NCBI GenBank assembly: GCA_036003705.1
Contig: DASYSE010000042.1
Span: 1-29,805, forward strand
Reading direction: 5' to 3'
Source of the DNA: CALGFH01 sp036003705
Lineage (GTDB): Bacteria; Actinomycetota; CALGFH01
DNA: 29,805 nt
A model generated the notes under the pieces. That model was not told the origin of the DNA. It worked only from the letters and a program-made list of their open reading frames with translations, and searched no databases. Of this stretch, positions 1-9,233 are shown piece after piece (the first letter of the stretch is position 1; the number at the start of each line of letters is the position of its first letter). A program made the position numbers and the translations under genes.

Positions 1-2023
<2,023 letters not shown>

Positions 2024-2051
2024 GCGTCCTCCCTGTCCCACCCCAGGGATA

Positions 2052-2084
2052 GGCGAAGCCCCCGGGTTCCCCGGGGGCTTCGCC
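2052..2084 (+). terminator. Hairpin terminator after clpC
   Basis: A perfect 15-bp stem (GGCGAAGCCCCCGGG at 2052-2066 pairing with 2070-2084) closes a 3-nt loop, 29 nt after the clpC stop. There is no long T tract (only GTT follows), as is common for actinobacterial terminators. The -10 box proposed for the next gene starts 3 nt after the stem, so termination and re-initiation are back to back. Confidence 0.8.
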
Positions 2085-2086
2085 GT

Positions 2087-2092
2087 TAGCAT
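2087..2092 (+). promoter_or_regulatory. -10 box TAGCAT, probable leaderless promoter of the MFS gene
   Basis: TAGCAT fits the actinobacterial TANNNT -10 pattern and ends 7 nt before the ATG at 2100, the distance expected if transcription begins at the start codon. No Shine-Dalgarno sequence precedes either ATG (2091 or 2100); the space is taken by the clpC terminator stem. No clear -35 is visible. Confidence 0.45.
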
Positions 2093-2099
2093 GCCTGCC

Positions 2100-3335
2100 A
2101 TGGACGAGGTGGTCAGGGGCGGGGCGCGGTCCCGGGCGTTCGGGCAGCCGCTCGATCGGCTTGCCTGGGTGCATGCGACCAGCACGCTGGGGGATGCCCT
2201 GGTGGCGGTGGCCCTTGCCGGCACGCTGTTCTTCGCCGTGCCGGTGGCCGCCGCCCGGCCCAGGGTCGCCCTGTACCTGCTGCTCACCGTCGCCCCGTTC
2301 GCGGTGGTGGCCCCGCTGCTCGGCCGGCTGCTCGACGGGCGCGGGGGGGCGGGACGGCTGGCCCTGGTCGCGGCGATGGCGCTGCGGGCAGTGCTGGCCG
2401 CCATGGCCGTCGCCCGCACCGGGTCGCTGCTGCTGTACCCGCTCGCCTTCGGGCTGCTGGTCTGCTCGCGGGCGCATGGCATCAGCCGCACCGCCCTGGT
2501 CCCCGAGCTCATCGTCGAGGACGATCGCGACCTGGTCGCCGTCAACGGTCGGATGGCCAGGGTGGCCGCCCTTGGCGGCACCGCCGGGGCGCTGCTCGGG
2601 GTCGGCCTGGACCGCCTGCTCGGCGGCGGCGCGGTCCTCTGGGCCAGCGCCCTGGCCTTCGCCGCCGGTGGGGTGCTGGCCCTTCGGCTCCCCACGACCC
2701 GCCGCCCCCGGACGTGGCGGGGGTCGGGTCCCGGCGCCCGCCCTGACCCGCTTGCCCGGCGGGCGGCCAGGCTGGCCCGGCCCTCGGGGCGGGTGCGGCT
2801 GGCCAGGACGGCCAACGCGACGGTCAGGGCGGCCGGCGGGTTCACCCTGTTCCTGCTCGCCTTCGAGCTTCGCCGCCAGGGTGTCGGCACCGCCGGCCTC
2901 GGCCTGCTGCTGGCCGGGGTCGGCGTCGGCGGGGTGATCGGCGCCTTCCTGCTCCCGCGGGCCGCCCGCCTGGTCCGCGAGGACGGCCTGCTCGGCGGCG
3001 GGCTGGTGGTCTGCGGGGCGACCGCGTTGCTGCTCGCCGGCCGGGTAGGGGTCGCCCCGGCCGCCATCGGCGGCCTGGCCATGGGCGGCGGGATCGCCGC
3101 CGCCCGCCTCGGCTTCGAGAGCCTGGTCCAGCGCGAGGTCCCCCCGGCCGCACGCGGCACCGCCATCACCAGGGCCGAGACCACCTTCCAGCTCGCCTGG
3201 GTGGCCGGCGCCGTCATCCCCGTCGCCCTCCCCCTTCCGATCACCCCGGCCCTGGTCACCGCCGCCCTCGCCTGGCTGGCCGCCGCCGCCACCTACGCCG
3301 TCGGCCTGCTCCGCCTGAAGCGCGGTCGACCCTAG
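2100..3335 (+). CDS. MFS-type membrane transporter, substrate unknown
   Basis: A 411-residue, strongly hydrophobic protein with about ten to twelve membrane segments, no signal peptide, and Gly/Ala-rich helices typical of the major facilitator superfamily. Residues around 110-150 (region RAHGISRTALVPELIVEDDR, then NGRMARVAALGG) resemble the loop between the third and fifth helices of MFS drug or metabolite exporters, with a matching loop in the second half (region ESLVQREVPPAARGTAITRA). The start is set at ATG 2100 because of the -10 box at 2087-2092; ATG 2091 in the same frame would add three residues (MPA). It stands alone between the clpC terminator and a decayed MFS gene on the other strand. 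No substrate can be inferred. Confidence 0.8.
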   Translation: MDEVVRGGARSRAFGQPLDRLAWVHATSTLGDALVAVALAGTLFFAVPVAAARPRVALYLLLTVAPFAVVAPLLGRLLDGRGGAGRLALVAAMALRAVLAAMAVARTGSLLLYPLAFGLLVCSRAHGISRTALVPELIVEDDRDLVAVNGRMARVAALGGTAGALLGVGLDRLLGGGAVLWASALAFAAGGVLALRLPTTRRPRTWRGSGPGARPDPLARRAARLARPSGRVRLARTANATVRAAGGFTLFLLAFELRRQGVGTAGLGLLLAGVGVGGVIGAFLLPRAARLVREDGLLGGGLVVCGATALLLAGRVGVAPAAIGGLAMGGGIAAARLGFESLVQREVPPAARGTAITRAETTFQLAWVAGAVIPVALPLPITPALVTAALAWLAAAATYAVGLLRLKRGRP

Positions 3336-3958
3336 GACAGCGGGCACGTATCCGGCGCCGCCGGCGGCCGCCGAGGCCAGACCGGCGGTGACGCCGCGGG
3401 GGAGCCCTTGGCGGCCACGCGGGCGTCCATGTCGCCTCCAGGGCGCTCATGCACACGCCGGAGAGGAACTGGGCGACCACCAGCCCGGCGGGATGCCAGG
3501 CTGCGACCCCCCAGCCGGCGACCATGCCCACCCCCAGCGCGGGCCAGGTGACCGAGGGGGGGCAGCGCCCGCCGTTCCAGCCGGGCCACCGACACCGGCG
3601 CCAGCAGACTGCCGAGCGCGAACGCCAGCGCCGACCCGGCCACCCACCTGGTCCCGTGCAGCTCGGCGGCGAGGCCGACGGCCAGCAGGGTCGGTCCCGA
3701 CCCGAGCAGCATGACCAGCGCACCGGAGACCATCAGCCCGGTCGGCCGCGGCGGCGTGGCCGACCGGTCCCGCGGCGTCCGGACCACCCGCGCGCCCCCG
3801 GCCACCAGCCATGTCGGCAGCAGGCAGCCGCCGTAGAAGGCGATGATCCCGACCAGCAGCCCGCCGCCGGCCACGCCGTCGGGCCCGGTCGGGAGCAGGG
3901 CGGCGGTGGCGATCCCGGCGGCCTCGATCGCCGCCACCGCCACCATGTACCAGGTCAT
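3336..3958 (-). pseudogene. Decayed MFS transporter fragment
   Basis: Reading the minus strand from an ATG at 3958, a hydrophobic protein begins MTWYMVAVAAIEAAG and continues through several membrane segments. It is coherent only if the frame changes three times. The first change is near the seven-C (plus-strand G) run around 3556-3562. The second is at GGAGG near 3434-3438, where one added G restores an EGDMDARVAAKGSP segment. The third is at the G run 3398-3402, where one added base restores RGVTAGLASAAAGGAGYVPAV. These pieces look like the C-terminal half of an MFS protein, but they end at the stop codon of the upstream forward MFS gene. All breaks lie in homopolymers, so sequencing error is an alternative to real decay. 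This accounts for the otherwise geneless stretch 3336-4042. Confidence 0.6.
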
Positions 3959-4042
3959 GGCCGCACCCCGCGGGTCGGCGGCGGCGACCTCGGCCCAGCC
4001 TGCTCGAGAACCTCTCGCTGGCCCGCCACCTGGAGGCCCGGG

Positions 4043-5779
4043 GTGGTCGAGCGGACCGCCGAGCTGCGCGCCAGCGAGCAGCGCTTCCAGGCGCTCGTGC
4101 AGCACAGCTCCGAGGTCGTGATCCTGGTCGACAGCGACGCCAGCGTGGAGTACGTCAGCGAGTCGATGAGCCGGGTCTTCGGCTACAGCGAGGCCGACCT
4201 GCTCAGCCGGCCGCTCACCAGGATCCTGGAGGCGGAGGCCGCCGCCCGCCTCCGCGAGGGGCTCGGCGACGTCGCCGAGCGGCCCTACGGCGTGCTGGAG
4301 CTCGAGCTGCCGCTGCGGCACCGCGACGGGCACCTGTGCACCGTCCAGGTCACCATCACCAACCTGCTCGACAACCCCAGCGTCGGTGGCCTGGTGCTCA
4401 ACACCCGCGACATCAGCGAACGCCGGCAGCTGGAGGACCAGCTCGTCCACCAGGCCTTCCACGACTCCCTGACGACGCTGGCCAACCGGGCGCTGTTCAA
4501 GGACCGGGTCGACCACGCCTTGCTGCGGACCAAGCGGCAGACGCCGTCGGTGGCGGTCCTGTTCGTGGACCTCGACGGCTTCAAGGAGGTCAACGACAGC
4601 CTCGGCCATGCCGCGGGCGACCGGCTGCTCATCCAGGTCGCCGAGCGGCTGCACTCCTGCGTGCGACCGAGCGACACCGTGGCCCGGTTCGGCGGTGACG
4701 AGTTCGCCGTGCTGATCGAGGACGCCAGCGACGACATCGACGTGACCGCGGTGGCCGAGCGCGTGCTCGAAGGCCTCCGCCAGCCCTTCGTCGTCAACGG
4801 CCGCGAGCTCCACGTTCGCGGCAGCATGGGCATCGCCAGGATGGAGAGCGACGTCGAGGGAGCCGACCAGCTGCTGCGCAACGCCGACCTGGCCATGTAC
4901 CGGGCCAAGGCGGCCGGCCGCGGCGGGTACGAGCGCTACGACCCGGAGATGCACACCGAGCTGGTGCAGCGGGTGCAGCTGGAGGCCGACCTGCGCAGGG
5001 CGCTGGAGGACGGCGACCTGTTCCTGAACTACCAGCCGACCTTCGACCTGGCCTCCGGCCAGCTCGTCGGCGCCGAGGCGCTGGCCAGATGGCACCACCC
5101 GACCCGGGGGCTGGTCCCGCCCACCGAGTTCATCCCGCTGGCCGAGGCGAGCGGGCTCATCCGGCCGCTGGGCGCCTGGGTCCTGCACGAGGCCTGCCGG
5201 CATGCCGCGGAGTGGCAGCGGGCCAGCTCCCAGCGGGACAAGCCGCTGGCCCTCAGCATCAACCTGTCGGGCCGGCAGCTCCAGGTCCCCGAGGTGGTCG
5301 ACGACGTCGCCCAGGCCCTGCAGGAGAGCGGCCTGCAGCCCGAGTCGCTGGTGCTGGAGATGACCGAGAGCGTCCTGATGGACGACAGCGAGAACGTGCT
5401 CGCCATCCTGCGGCGGCTGAAGCAGCTGGGCGCGCGGCTGGCCATCGACGACTTCGGTACCGGCTACTCCTCGCTCAGCTACCTGCACCGCTTCCCGGTC
5501 GACATGCTGAAGATCGACCGGTCATTCGTCGAGCGCCTCAGCCACGCCTCCGACAACGCCGAGCTGGCCCGGACCATCGTCCGTCTCGGTCAGAGCCTGC
5601 AGCTGGTCACGGTGGCCGAGGGGGTCGAGGACTCGGCCCAGTTCCTTGCCCTGCGCCGCATGGGCTGTGACGTCGGCCAGGGCTACTACTTCGGCCGGCC
5701 GATGGGCAGCGAGGAGATCGGACGCCTGCTCGGCGACGACCTCCCAACGCCGCCGAGGAAGCCCGCCACCACCGGGTAG
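4043..5779 (+). CDS. PAS-GGDEF-EAL protein (c-di-GMP cyclase/phosphodiesterase), N-terminus probably truncated
   Basis: A cytosolic c-di-GMP turnover protein of 578 residues from the first plausible start, GTG 4043, which has GGAGG 6 nt upstream. A PAS domain occupies about residues 14-125. The GGDEF domain has GGDEF at 217-221 with an RxxD inhibitory site (RPSD) five residues before it, so cyclase activity with product inhibition is possible. The EAL domain has EAL at 345-347, DDFGTGYSS from 469, KIDRSF and QGYYFGRP, so the phosphodiesterase site looks intact. Just upstream, nt 4000-4042 encode LLENLSLARHLEAR in another frame. One base removed would join this directly to VVERTAELRASEQRF, a normal linker before such PAS domains. 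The ancestral protein was therefore longer, and its front part has been lost where the MFS remnant begins (about 3985-4000). It may still be made from GTG 4043. Confidence 0.85.
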   Translation: MVERTAELRASEQRFQALVQHSSEVVILVDSDASVEYVSESMSRVFGYSEADLLSRPLTRILEAEAAARLREGLGDVAERPYGVLELELPLRHRDGHLCTVQVTITNLLDNPSVGGLVLNTRDISERRQLEDQLVHQAFHDSLTTLANRALFKDRVDHALLRTKRQTPSVAVLFVDLDGFKEVNDSLGHAAGDRLLIQVAERLHSCVRPSDTVARFGGDEFAVLIEDASDDIDVTAVAERVLEGLRQPFVVNGRELHVRGSMGIARMESDVEGADQLLRNADLAMYRAKAAGRGGYERYDPEMHTELVQRVQLEADLRRALEDGDLFLNYQPTFDLASGQLVGAEALARWHHPTRGLVPPTEFIPLAEASGLIRPLGAWVLHEACRHAAEWQRASSQRDKPLALSINLSGRQLQVPEVVDDVAQALQESGLQPESLVLEMTESVLMDDSENVLAILRRLKQLGARLAIDDFGTGYSSLSYLHRFPVDMLKIDRSFVERLSHASDNAELARTIVRLGQSLQLVTVAEGVEDSAQFLALRRMGCDVGQGYYFGRPMGSEEIGRLLGDDLPTPPRKPATTG

Positions 5780-5817
5780 CGAGCCGATCAGCCCAACGAT
5801 GGCACCGCAGACACCGC

Positions 5818-6420
5818 CTAGCCCAATGGGGCTTCGCCGAAGACCTCGTGGATGCGGCGGAGCTCGCGCAGGCGCGGTTCGGTCTCGCCGCCGACCCAGC
5901 GACTGACCGTCTTGACCGAGACGCCGAGCTGCCTGGCCGCGGCCTCCTGGGAGAGGCCTTCGCGCTTGAGGACGCTGGAGATCCACTCCGCGAACGAGCG
6001 ATGCTCGGGACGGTCCCGGCGGACGGAGGGGAAGCTGGCGCCGACGGTGGCGGGGCCGCGCAGGACGTCGACCTCGACGCCGTCGGGGAAGATCCGGAAG
6101 CACACCTGGATCTGGCCGCCGTCGGGACCGGCCGCGTCCAGCAGCGCGTTCAGGACCGCGTGGTGGAGCTGCTGGTGGCCCCGCGGGGTGAGAGGTGACT
6201 CGGCCAGGTAGCGCCGCACGAACTCGCGGATGTCGGGGAGGGACGACGGGCGGGCCGGGAACGTCTGGGTGACGACGAAGACCGGGTCGATGACGACCTC
6301 ATCGTCTGGTTCGATGGCTGCGCGCGGGTCGGGCTCCAGGCTCTCCCTCGGGTCCTCAACGCGCTCATCCAAGGCCGCTCCCTCGGCTCGATTTGTGCGA
6401 TTGTAGCCCCGGGTGCCCAT
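5818..6420 (-). CDS. RsbW-like ATPase remnant fused to helix-turn-helix; probable regulator
   Basis: A 200-residue protein if ATG 6420 is the start. TTG 6372 in the same frame has AGGGAG 5 nt upstream and would give 184 residues, and is equally plausible. Residues about 50-122 resemble the first half of the HATPase_c_2 anti-sigma kinase fold: a FPARPSSLPDIREFVRRYL segment, then an N-box-like HHAVLNALLDA with the Asn kept (residue 91) and two beta strands; the glycine-rich ATP lid is absent. Residues 143-200 form an XRE-like helix-turn-helix (KREGLSQEAAARQLGVSVKT) that could bind DNA. The gene is divergent from the hydrogenase operon across a 119-bp gap containing a perfect 12-bp palindrome, so control of that operon or of itself is a reasonable guess. 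It converges on the GGDEF-EAL gene with 38 bp between them, where no clear terminator is seen. Confidence 0.7.
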   Translation of the reverse strand: MGTRGYNRTNRAEGAALDERVEDPRESLEPDPRAAIEPDDEVVIDPVFVVTQTFPARPSSLPDIREFVRRYLAESPLTPRGHQQLHHAVLNALLDAAGPDGGQIQVCFRIFPDGVEVDVLRGPATVGASFPSVRRDRPEHRSFAEWISSVLKREGLSQEAAARQLGVSVKTVSRWVGGETEPRLRELRRIHEVFGEAPLG

Positions 6421-6459
6421 CAGGCCCAGGAAACCCCAAGGTTGACGCAGGTCCGTGAG

Positions 6460-6471
6460 CTGTCCGGACAG
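6460..6471. promoter_or_regulatory. 12-bp palindrome, candidate operator
   Basis: CTGTCCGGACAG is a perfect palindrome in the 119-bp gap between the divergent regulator gene and the first hydrogenase-operon gene. It lies about 70 bp before the ATG at 6540 and 40 bp before the minus-strand ATG at 6420. A further CTGTC half-site follows at 6474-6478. A TTGACG at 6442-6447 could be a -35 and TGCAAT at 6480-6485 a weak -10, but their spacing does not match. A second inverted repeat, GCCGTC-ggt-GACGGC, lies at 6486-6500. Confidence 0.4.
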
Positions 6472-6539
6472 AACTGTCTTGCAATGCCGTCGGTGACGGC
6501 GCATGCTTCCCAGACGCCGGTACGCCGCCGGGAGGACGC

Positions 6540-7166
6540 ATGCGACAACGACTGTCGGAGACGCTCCGAGCGGTGGCGCGTGACGCCCTCGAGCAGCGGG
6601 CCCGGCCGGTCGAGGCGCTGGCCGACGACGCCGAGCAGGTGGCGCGCGCCTGCCACGCGATGGCGATCCGCTTCCACCGCGGCGGCAAGCTGGTCTGCTT
6701 CGGGAGCGGCGGCCCCAGCACCGACGCCCAGCACATCGCCGTCGAGTTCGTCCACCCGGTGATCGTCGGCAAACGGGCCCTGCCGGCCATCTCCCTCACC
6801 GGCGACGTGGCCACCCTGACCGGCGTCGCCGGTCGCGACGGCTACCGGGAGATGTTCGCCTACCAGCTCCGCTACCTGGCCGCGCCCGACGACATCGCGC
6901 TCGGGGTGTCGGTCGACGGCCGCGACCCGGCGGTCCTGCGGGGGCTGGAGGCCGCGGCCGACCTCGGGATGCTCACCATCGCCCTGGCCGGCGGGGACGG
7001 TGGCGAGCTGGCCCGCAGCCCGGCCGTCCACCACCCCCTGGTCGCCCGTTCCGACGACCCCCTGGTCGTCAAGGAGATCCACGTGACCGCCTACCACGTG
7101 CTGTGGGAGTTGGTGCATGTGCTCTTCGAGCAGCCGGGCGTGCTCGGCCCGGAGGTGATCCGTTGA
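6540..7166 (+). CDS. SIS-domain protein 1 (GmhA-like, atypical active site)
   Basis: A 208-residue soluble protein with the sugar-isomerase (SIS) fold, related to phosphoheptose isomerase GmhA. Start ATG 6540 has GGAGG at 6531-6535. The first phosphate loop is GSGGPSTDAQH (GmhA: GNGGS). The His and Glu of the GmhA metal site are present (DAQHIAVE). The usual second loop STSGNS has become SVDGRD, and the Gln of the C-terminal metal motif is Lys (VKEIHVTAYH), with the last His retained. Classical isomerase activity is therefore doubtful. It opens the hydrogenase operon and is followed by a HypC-like gene and a second, complementary SIS protein, so a role in maturation or regulation of the hydrogenase is inferred from context only. 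Confidence 0.85.
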   Translation: MRQRLSETLRAVARDALEQRARPVEALADDAEQVARACHAMAIRFHRGGKLVCFGSGGPSTDAQHIAVEFVHPVIVGKRALPAISLTGDVATLTGVAGRDGYREMFAYQLRYLAAPDDIALGVSVDGRDPAVLRGLEAAADLGMLTIALAGGDGGELARSPAVHHPLVARSDDPLVVKEIHVTAYHVLWELVHVLFEQPGVLGPEVIR

Positions 7167-7182
7167 CCGAACGGACGGGTCT

Positions 7183-7254
7183 GACCCCTGGGGTCCGGGG
7201 AACCCCAGGGGGGGTCCCCGGCGGATCGGGAAGCTCTTCCAAGGGGGTGCCCCG
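7183..7254 (+). repeat. GC-rich hairpin element between SIS1 and the HypC-like gene
   Basis: This intercistronic stretch has mutually exclusive stems: CTGGGG (7188-7193) with CCCCAG (7203-7208), or CCGGGGA (7195-7201) with TCCCCGG (7215-7221). It ends with CCAAGGGGGTGCCCC (7239-7253), identical to 15 nt just before disA (24071-24085), and also contains GTCCGGGGAACCCCA, found again within hypF on the minus strand. The AAGGGGG serves as ribosome binding site for the next gene. Confidence 0.6.
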
Positions 7255-7255
7255 G

Positions 7256-7480
7256 TTGGTCGAGCCCGAATGTTACGACGACGTCTGCATCACCTGTTCG
7301 GACGAGGCTGTCCCGGTGCGGGTGGTGCGGCTGCTTGACGCCAGCCTGGCCACGGTCGACACCGGGCAGAGCCTCGAAGAGGTGAGCGTGGCCCTGGTGG
7401 ACGCGGCCGTCGGGGACACCATCCTGGTCCACGCCAAGGAGGCCATCGCCAGGCTCGGAGGTGCCGCCAGTGGGTCGTGA
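7256..7480 (+). CDS. HypC-like hydrogenase chaperone, N-terminally extended
   Basis: About 74 residues, homologous to HypC/HybG/HupF, the OB-fold chaperones that carry the Fe(CN)2CO group to the large subunit. The conserved body is VPVRVVRLLDASLATVDTG, then VSVALVDAAVGDTILVHAKEAIARL. Canonical HypC begins Met-Cys, with the Cys exposed once Met is removed; here the matching Cys lies in a CITC motif about ten residues in. TTG 7256 is preferred because AAGGGGG (7241-7247) sits 8 nt upstream; GTG 7247 is the alternative and adds three residues. A canonical hypC also exists in this operon (15613-15885), so this copy is probably dedicated to HhyL or has another job. It overlaps the following SIS gene by 11 nt. 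Confidence 0.8.
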   Translation: MVEPECYDDVCITCSDEAVPVRVVRLLDASLATVDTGQSLEEVSVALVDAAVGDTILVHAKEAIARLGGAASGS

Positions 7481-8138
7481 CGGCGCTGGTGTGGAGTCCC
7501 TGTATCCCTTCCTTTACCCGGGAAGCTCCGACCTGGACGACGTGCTCGACCAGGTCCGCAAGTCCACCGTCGACAAGGTGGCCGAGATCATCGAGCTGCG
7601 CCGGCTCACCGTGCGGCGGGACTCGGCACGGCTTGCCGACTGCGCCCGGGCGATGGCCAGGTCGTTCTCCGGCGGCGGGCGGCTGTTCGCCTTCGGCAAC
7701 GGCGGCAGCTCCACCGACGCCCAGGCCGTCGCCACCACCTTCCTGCACCCGCGACCCGGCGGCCGGGTCCTGCCGGCCCTGTCCCTGACCGATGACATCG
7801 CCGTGGTCACGGCCCTGGCCAACGACGTCGGCTTCGACGTCGTGTTCGCCCGTCAGATCGCCGCCTTCGGCCGGCCCGGCGACATCGCCGTGGGCCTGTC
7901 GACCAGCGGCAACTCCGACAACCTCGTCCGCGCGTTCGAGGAGGCGAGCCGGCGCGGGCTGCTCACCATCGGTCTGGCCGGCTACCAGGGCGGCAAGATG
8001 GCCGAGCTCGACACCATCGACTACCTGTTCGTGGTTCCTTCGTCCTCGGTCCACCGGATCCAGGAGGCACAGACCACCGTCTACCACGTCCTGTGGGAGC
8101 TGACCCAGGCGGCCCTGAAGGCGTCCGGCGGCTCCTGA
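7470..8138 (+). CDS. SIS-domain protein 2 (GmhA-like, atypical metal site)
   Basis: A 222-residue SIS-fold protein, paralogous to the SIS protein two genes upstream. GTG 7470 is chosen because GGAGG (7457-7461) lies 8 nt upstream; GTG 7461 would place the start within that site. Both phosphate loops are canonical (GNGGSSTDAQ and STSGNSDN). The metal-site His and Glu of GmhA are lost (DAQAVATT), while the C-terminal Gln and His remain (RIQEAQTTVYH). It is thus the mirror image of the first SIS protein, which keeps His/Glu and loses Gln and the second loop. A heteromer with shared sites is an attractive inference. Its natural substrate is unknown. It ends 29 nt before hhyS and is part of the same operon. 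Confidence 0.85.
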   Translation: MGRDGAGVESLYPFLYPGSSDLDDVLDQVRKSTVDKVAEIIELRRLTVRRDSARLADCARAMARSFSGGGRLFAFGNGGSSTDAQAVATTFLHPRPGGRVLPALSLTDDIAVVTALANDVGFDVVFARQIAAFGRPGDIAVGLSTSGNSDNLVRAFEEASRRGLLTIGLAGYQGGKMAELDTIDYLFVVPSSSVHRIQEAQTTVYHVLWELTQAALKASGGS

Positions 8139-8167
8139 GCGACCCTGTCACGAGGTGGTGAAGCGGC

Positions 8168-9217
8168 ATGGCAGCAGGCACCGAGCAGGAAGAGGCCGTC
8201 GTCCACATCCTGTGGATCAATGCCGGCCTGAGCTGTGACGGCGACTCGGTCGCGCTCACGGCGGCGACCCAGCCGAGCATCGAGGAGATCGCCCTCGGGG
8301 CGCTGCCCGGCCTGCCCAAGGTGGCCGTCCACTGGCCCCTGATCGACTTCGAGTGCGGGCCCAACGCGGGCGCCGACGACTTCCTCGAGTGGTTCTTCAA
8401 GGCCGACCGGGGCGAGCTGGAGCCGTACGTGCTGGTCGTCGAGGGCTCGATCCCCAACGAGGCTATCAAGCGCGAGGGCTACTTGTGCGGCTTCGGCAAC
8501 AACCCCGACACCGGCCAGCCCATGACCACCAGCGAGTGGATCGACCGCCTCGCCCCCAAGGCGCTGGCGGTGCTCGCCGTCGGCACCTGCGCCACCTACG
8601 GCGGCATCCACGCCATGGCCGGCAACCCCACCGGCGCCATGGGCGTCCCCGACTACCTGGGCTGGAGCTGGACGTCCAAGGCCGGCATCCCGATCGTGTG
8701 CGTGCCCGGCTGCCCGATCCAGCCCGACAACCTGTCGGAGACCATCCTGTACCTGCTCTACCAGGCGGCCGGCCAGGCCCCGATGATCCCGCTCGACGAG
8801 GCCCTGCGGCCCACCTGGCTGTTCGGCATGACCGTGCACGAGGGCTGCGACCGGGCCGGCTACTACGAGCAGGGCGACTTCGCCACCGAGTACGGGTCGC
8901 CCAAATGCCTGGTCAAGATCGGCTGCTGGGGGCCGGTGGTCAAGTGCAACGTGCCCAAGCGGGGCTGGCTGAACGGGGTCGGCGGCTGCCCCAACGTCGG
9001 CGGCATCTGCATCGGCTGCACCATGCCCGGCTTCCCGGACAAGTTCATGCCGTTCATGGACGAGCCGCCCGGCAGCAAGGTGTCGACCGCTGCCAGCGGC
9101 ATGTACGGGACGGTGATCCGCAGCCTGCGCGCGGTCACGGCCAGGACGGTGGACAAGGAGCCCAAGTGGCGGAAGACGGGTCGAGAGCTGACCACCGGCT
9201 ACCGTCCGAACTGGTGA
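8168..9217 (+). CDS. hhyS: Group 1h [NiFe] hydrogenase small subunit
   Basis: Electron-transfer subunit of the high-affinity actinobacterial hydrogenase, 349 residues. The proximal cluster ligands are visible: Cys23 in LSCDGD, then Asp26 where most hydrogenases have Cys, Cys141 (VGTCATYGG) and Cys182 (VPGCPIQPDN). Three Cys plus one Asp is a known hallmark of group 1h and is associated with oxygen insensitivity. His224 (VHEGCDRAGYYEQGDF) starts the distal cluster motif, followed by the cysteines of the distal and medial clusters (SPKCLVKIGCWGPVVKC, GGCPNVGGICIGCTMPGFPD). There is no Tat signal and no membrane anchor, so the enzyme stays on the cytoplasmic side unless it binds a partner. ATG 8168 is preceded by a purine-rich GAGGTGGTGAAG. 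hhyL follows after 16 nt. Confidence 0.96.
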   Translation: MAAGTEQEEAVVHILWINAGLSCDGDSVALTAATQPSIEEIALGALPGLPKVAVHWPLIDFECGPNAGADDFLEWFFKADRGELEPYVLVVEGSIPNEAIKREGYLCGFGNNPDTGQPMTTSEWIDRLAPKALAVLAVGTCATYGGIHAMAGNPTGAMGVPDYLGWSWTSKAGIPIVCVPGCPIQPDNLSETILYLLYQAAGQAPMIPLDEALRPTWLFGMTVHEGCDRAGYYEQGDFATEYGSPKCLVKIGCWGPVVKCNVPKRGWLNGVGGCPNVGGICIGCTMPGFPDKFMPFMDEPPGSKVSTAASGMYGTVIRSLRAVTARTVDKEPKWRKTGRELTTGYRPNW

Positions 9218-9233
9218 GCGGGAGGGGACGGCG

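Noticed and set aside
7103..7255. HypC-like protein beginning at 7103 with about 50 extra residues
   Set aside because: The added part overlaps the end of SIS1 and translates the hairpin element; no homologous sequence is expected there, and the ribosome binding site points to 7256.
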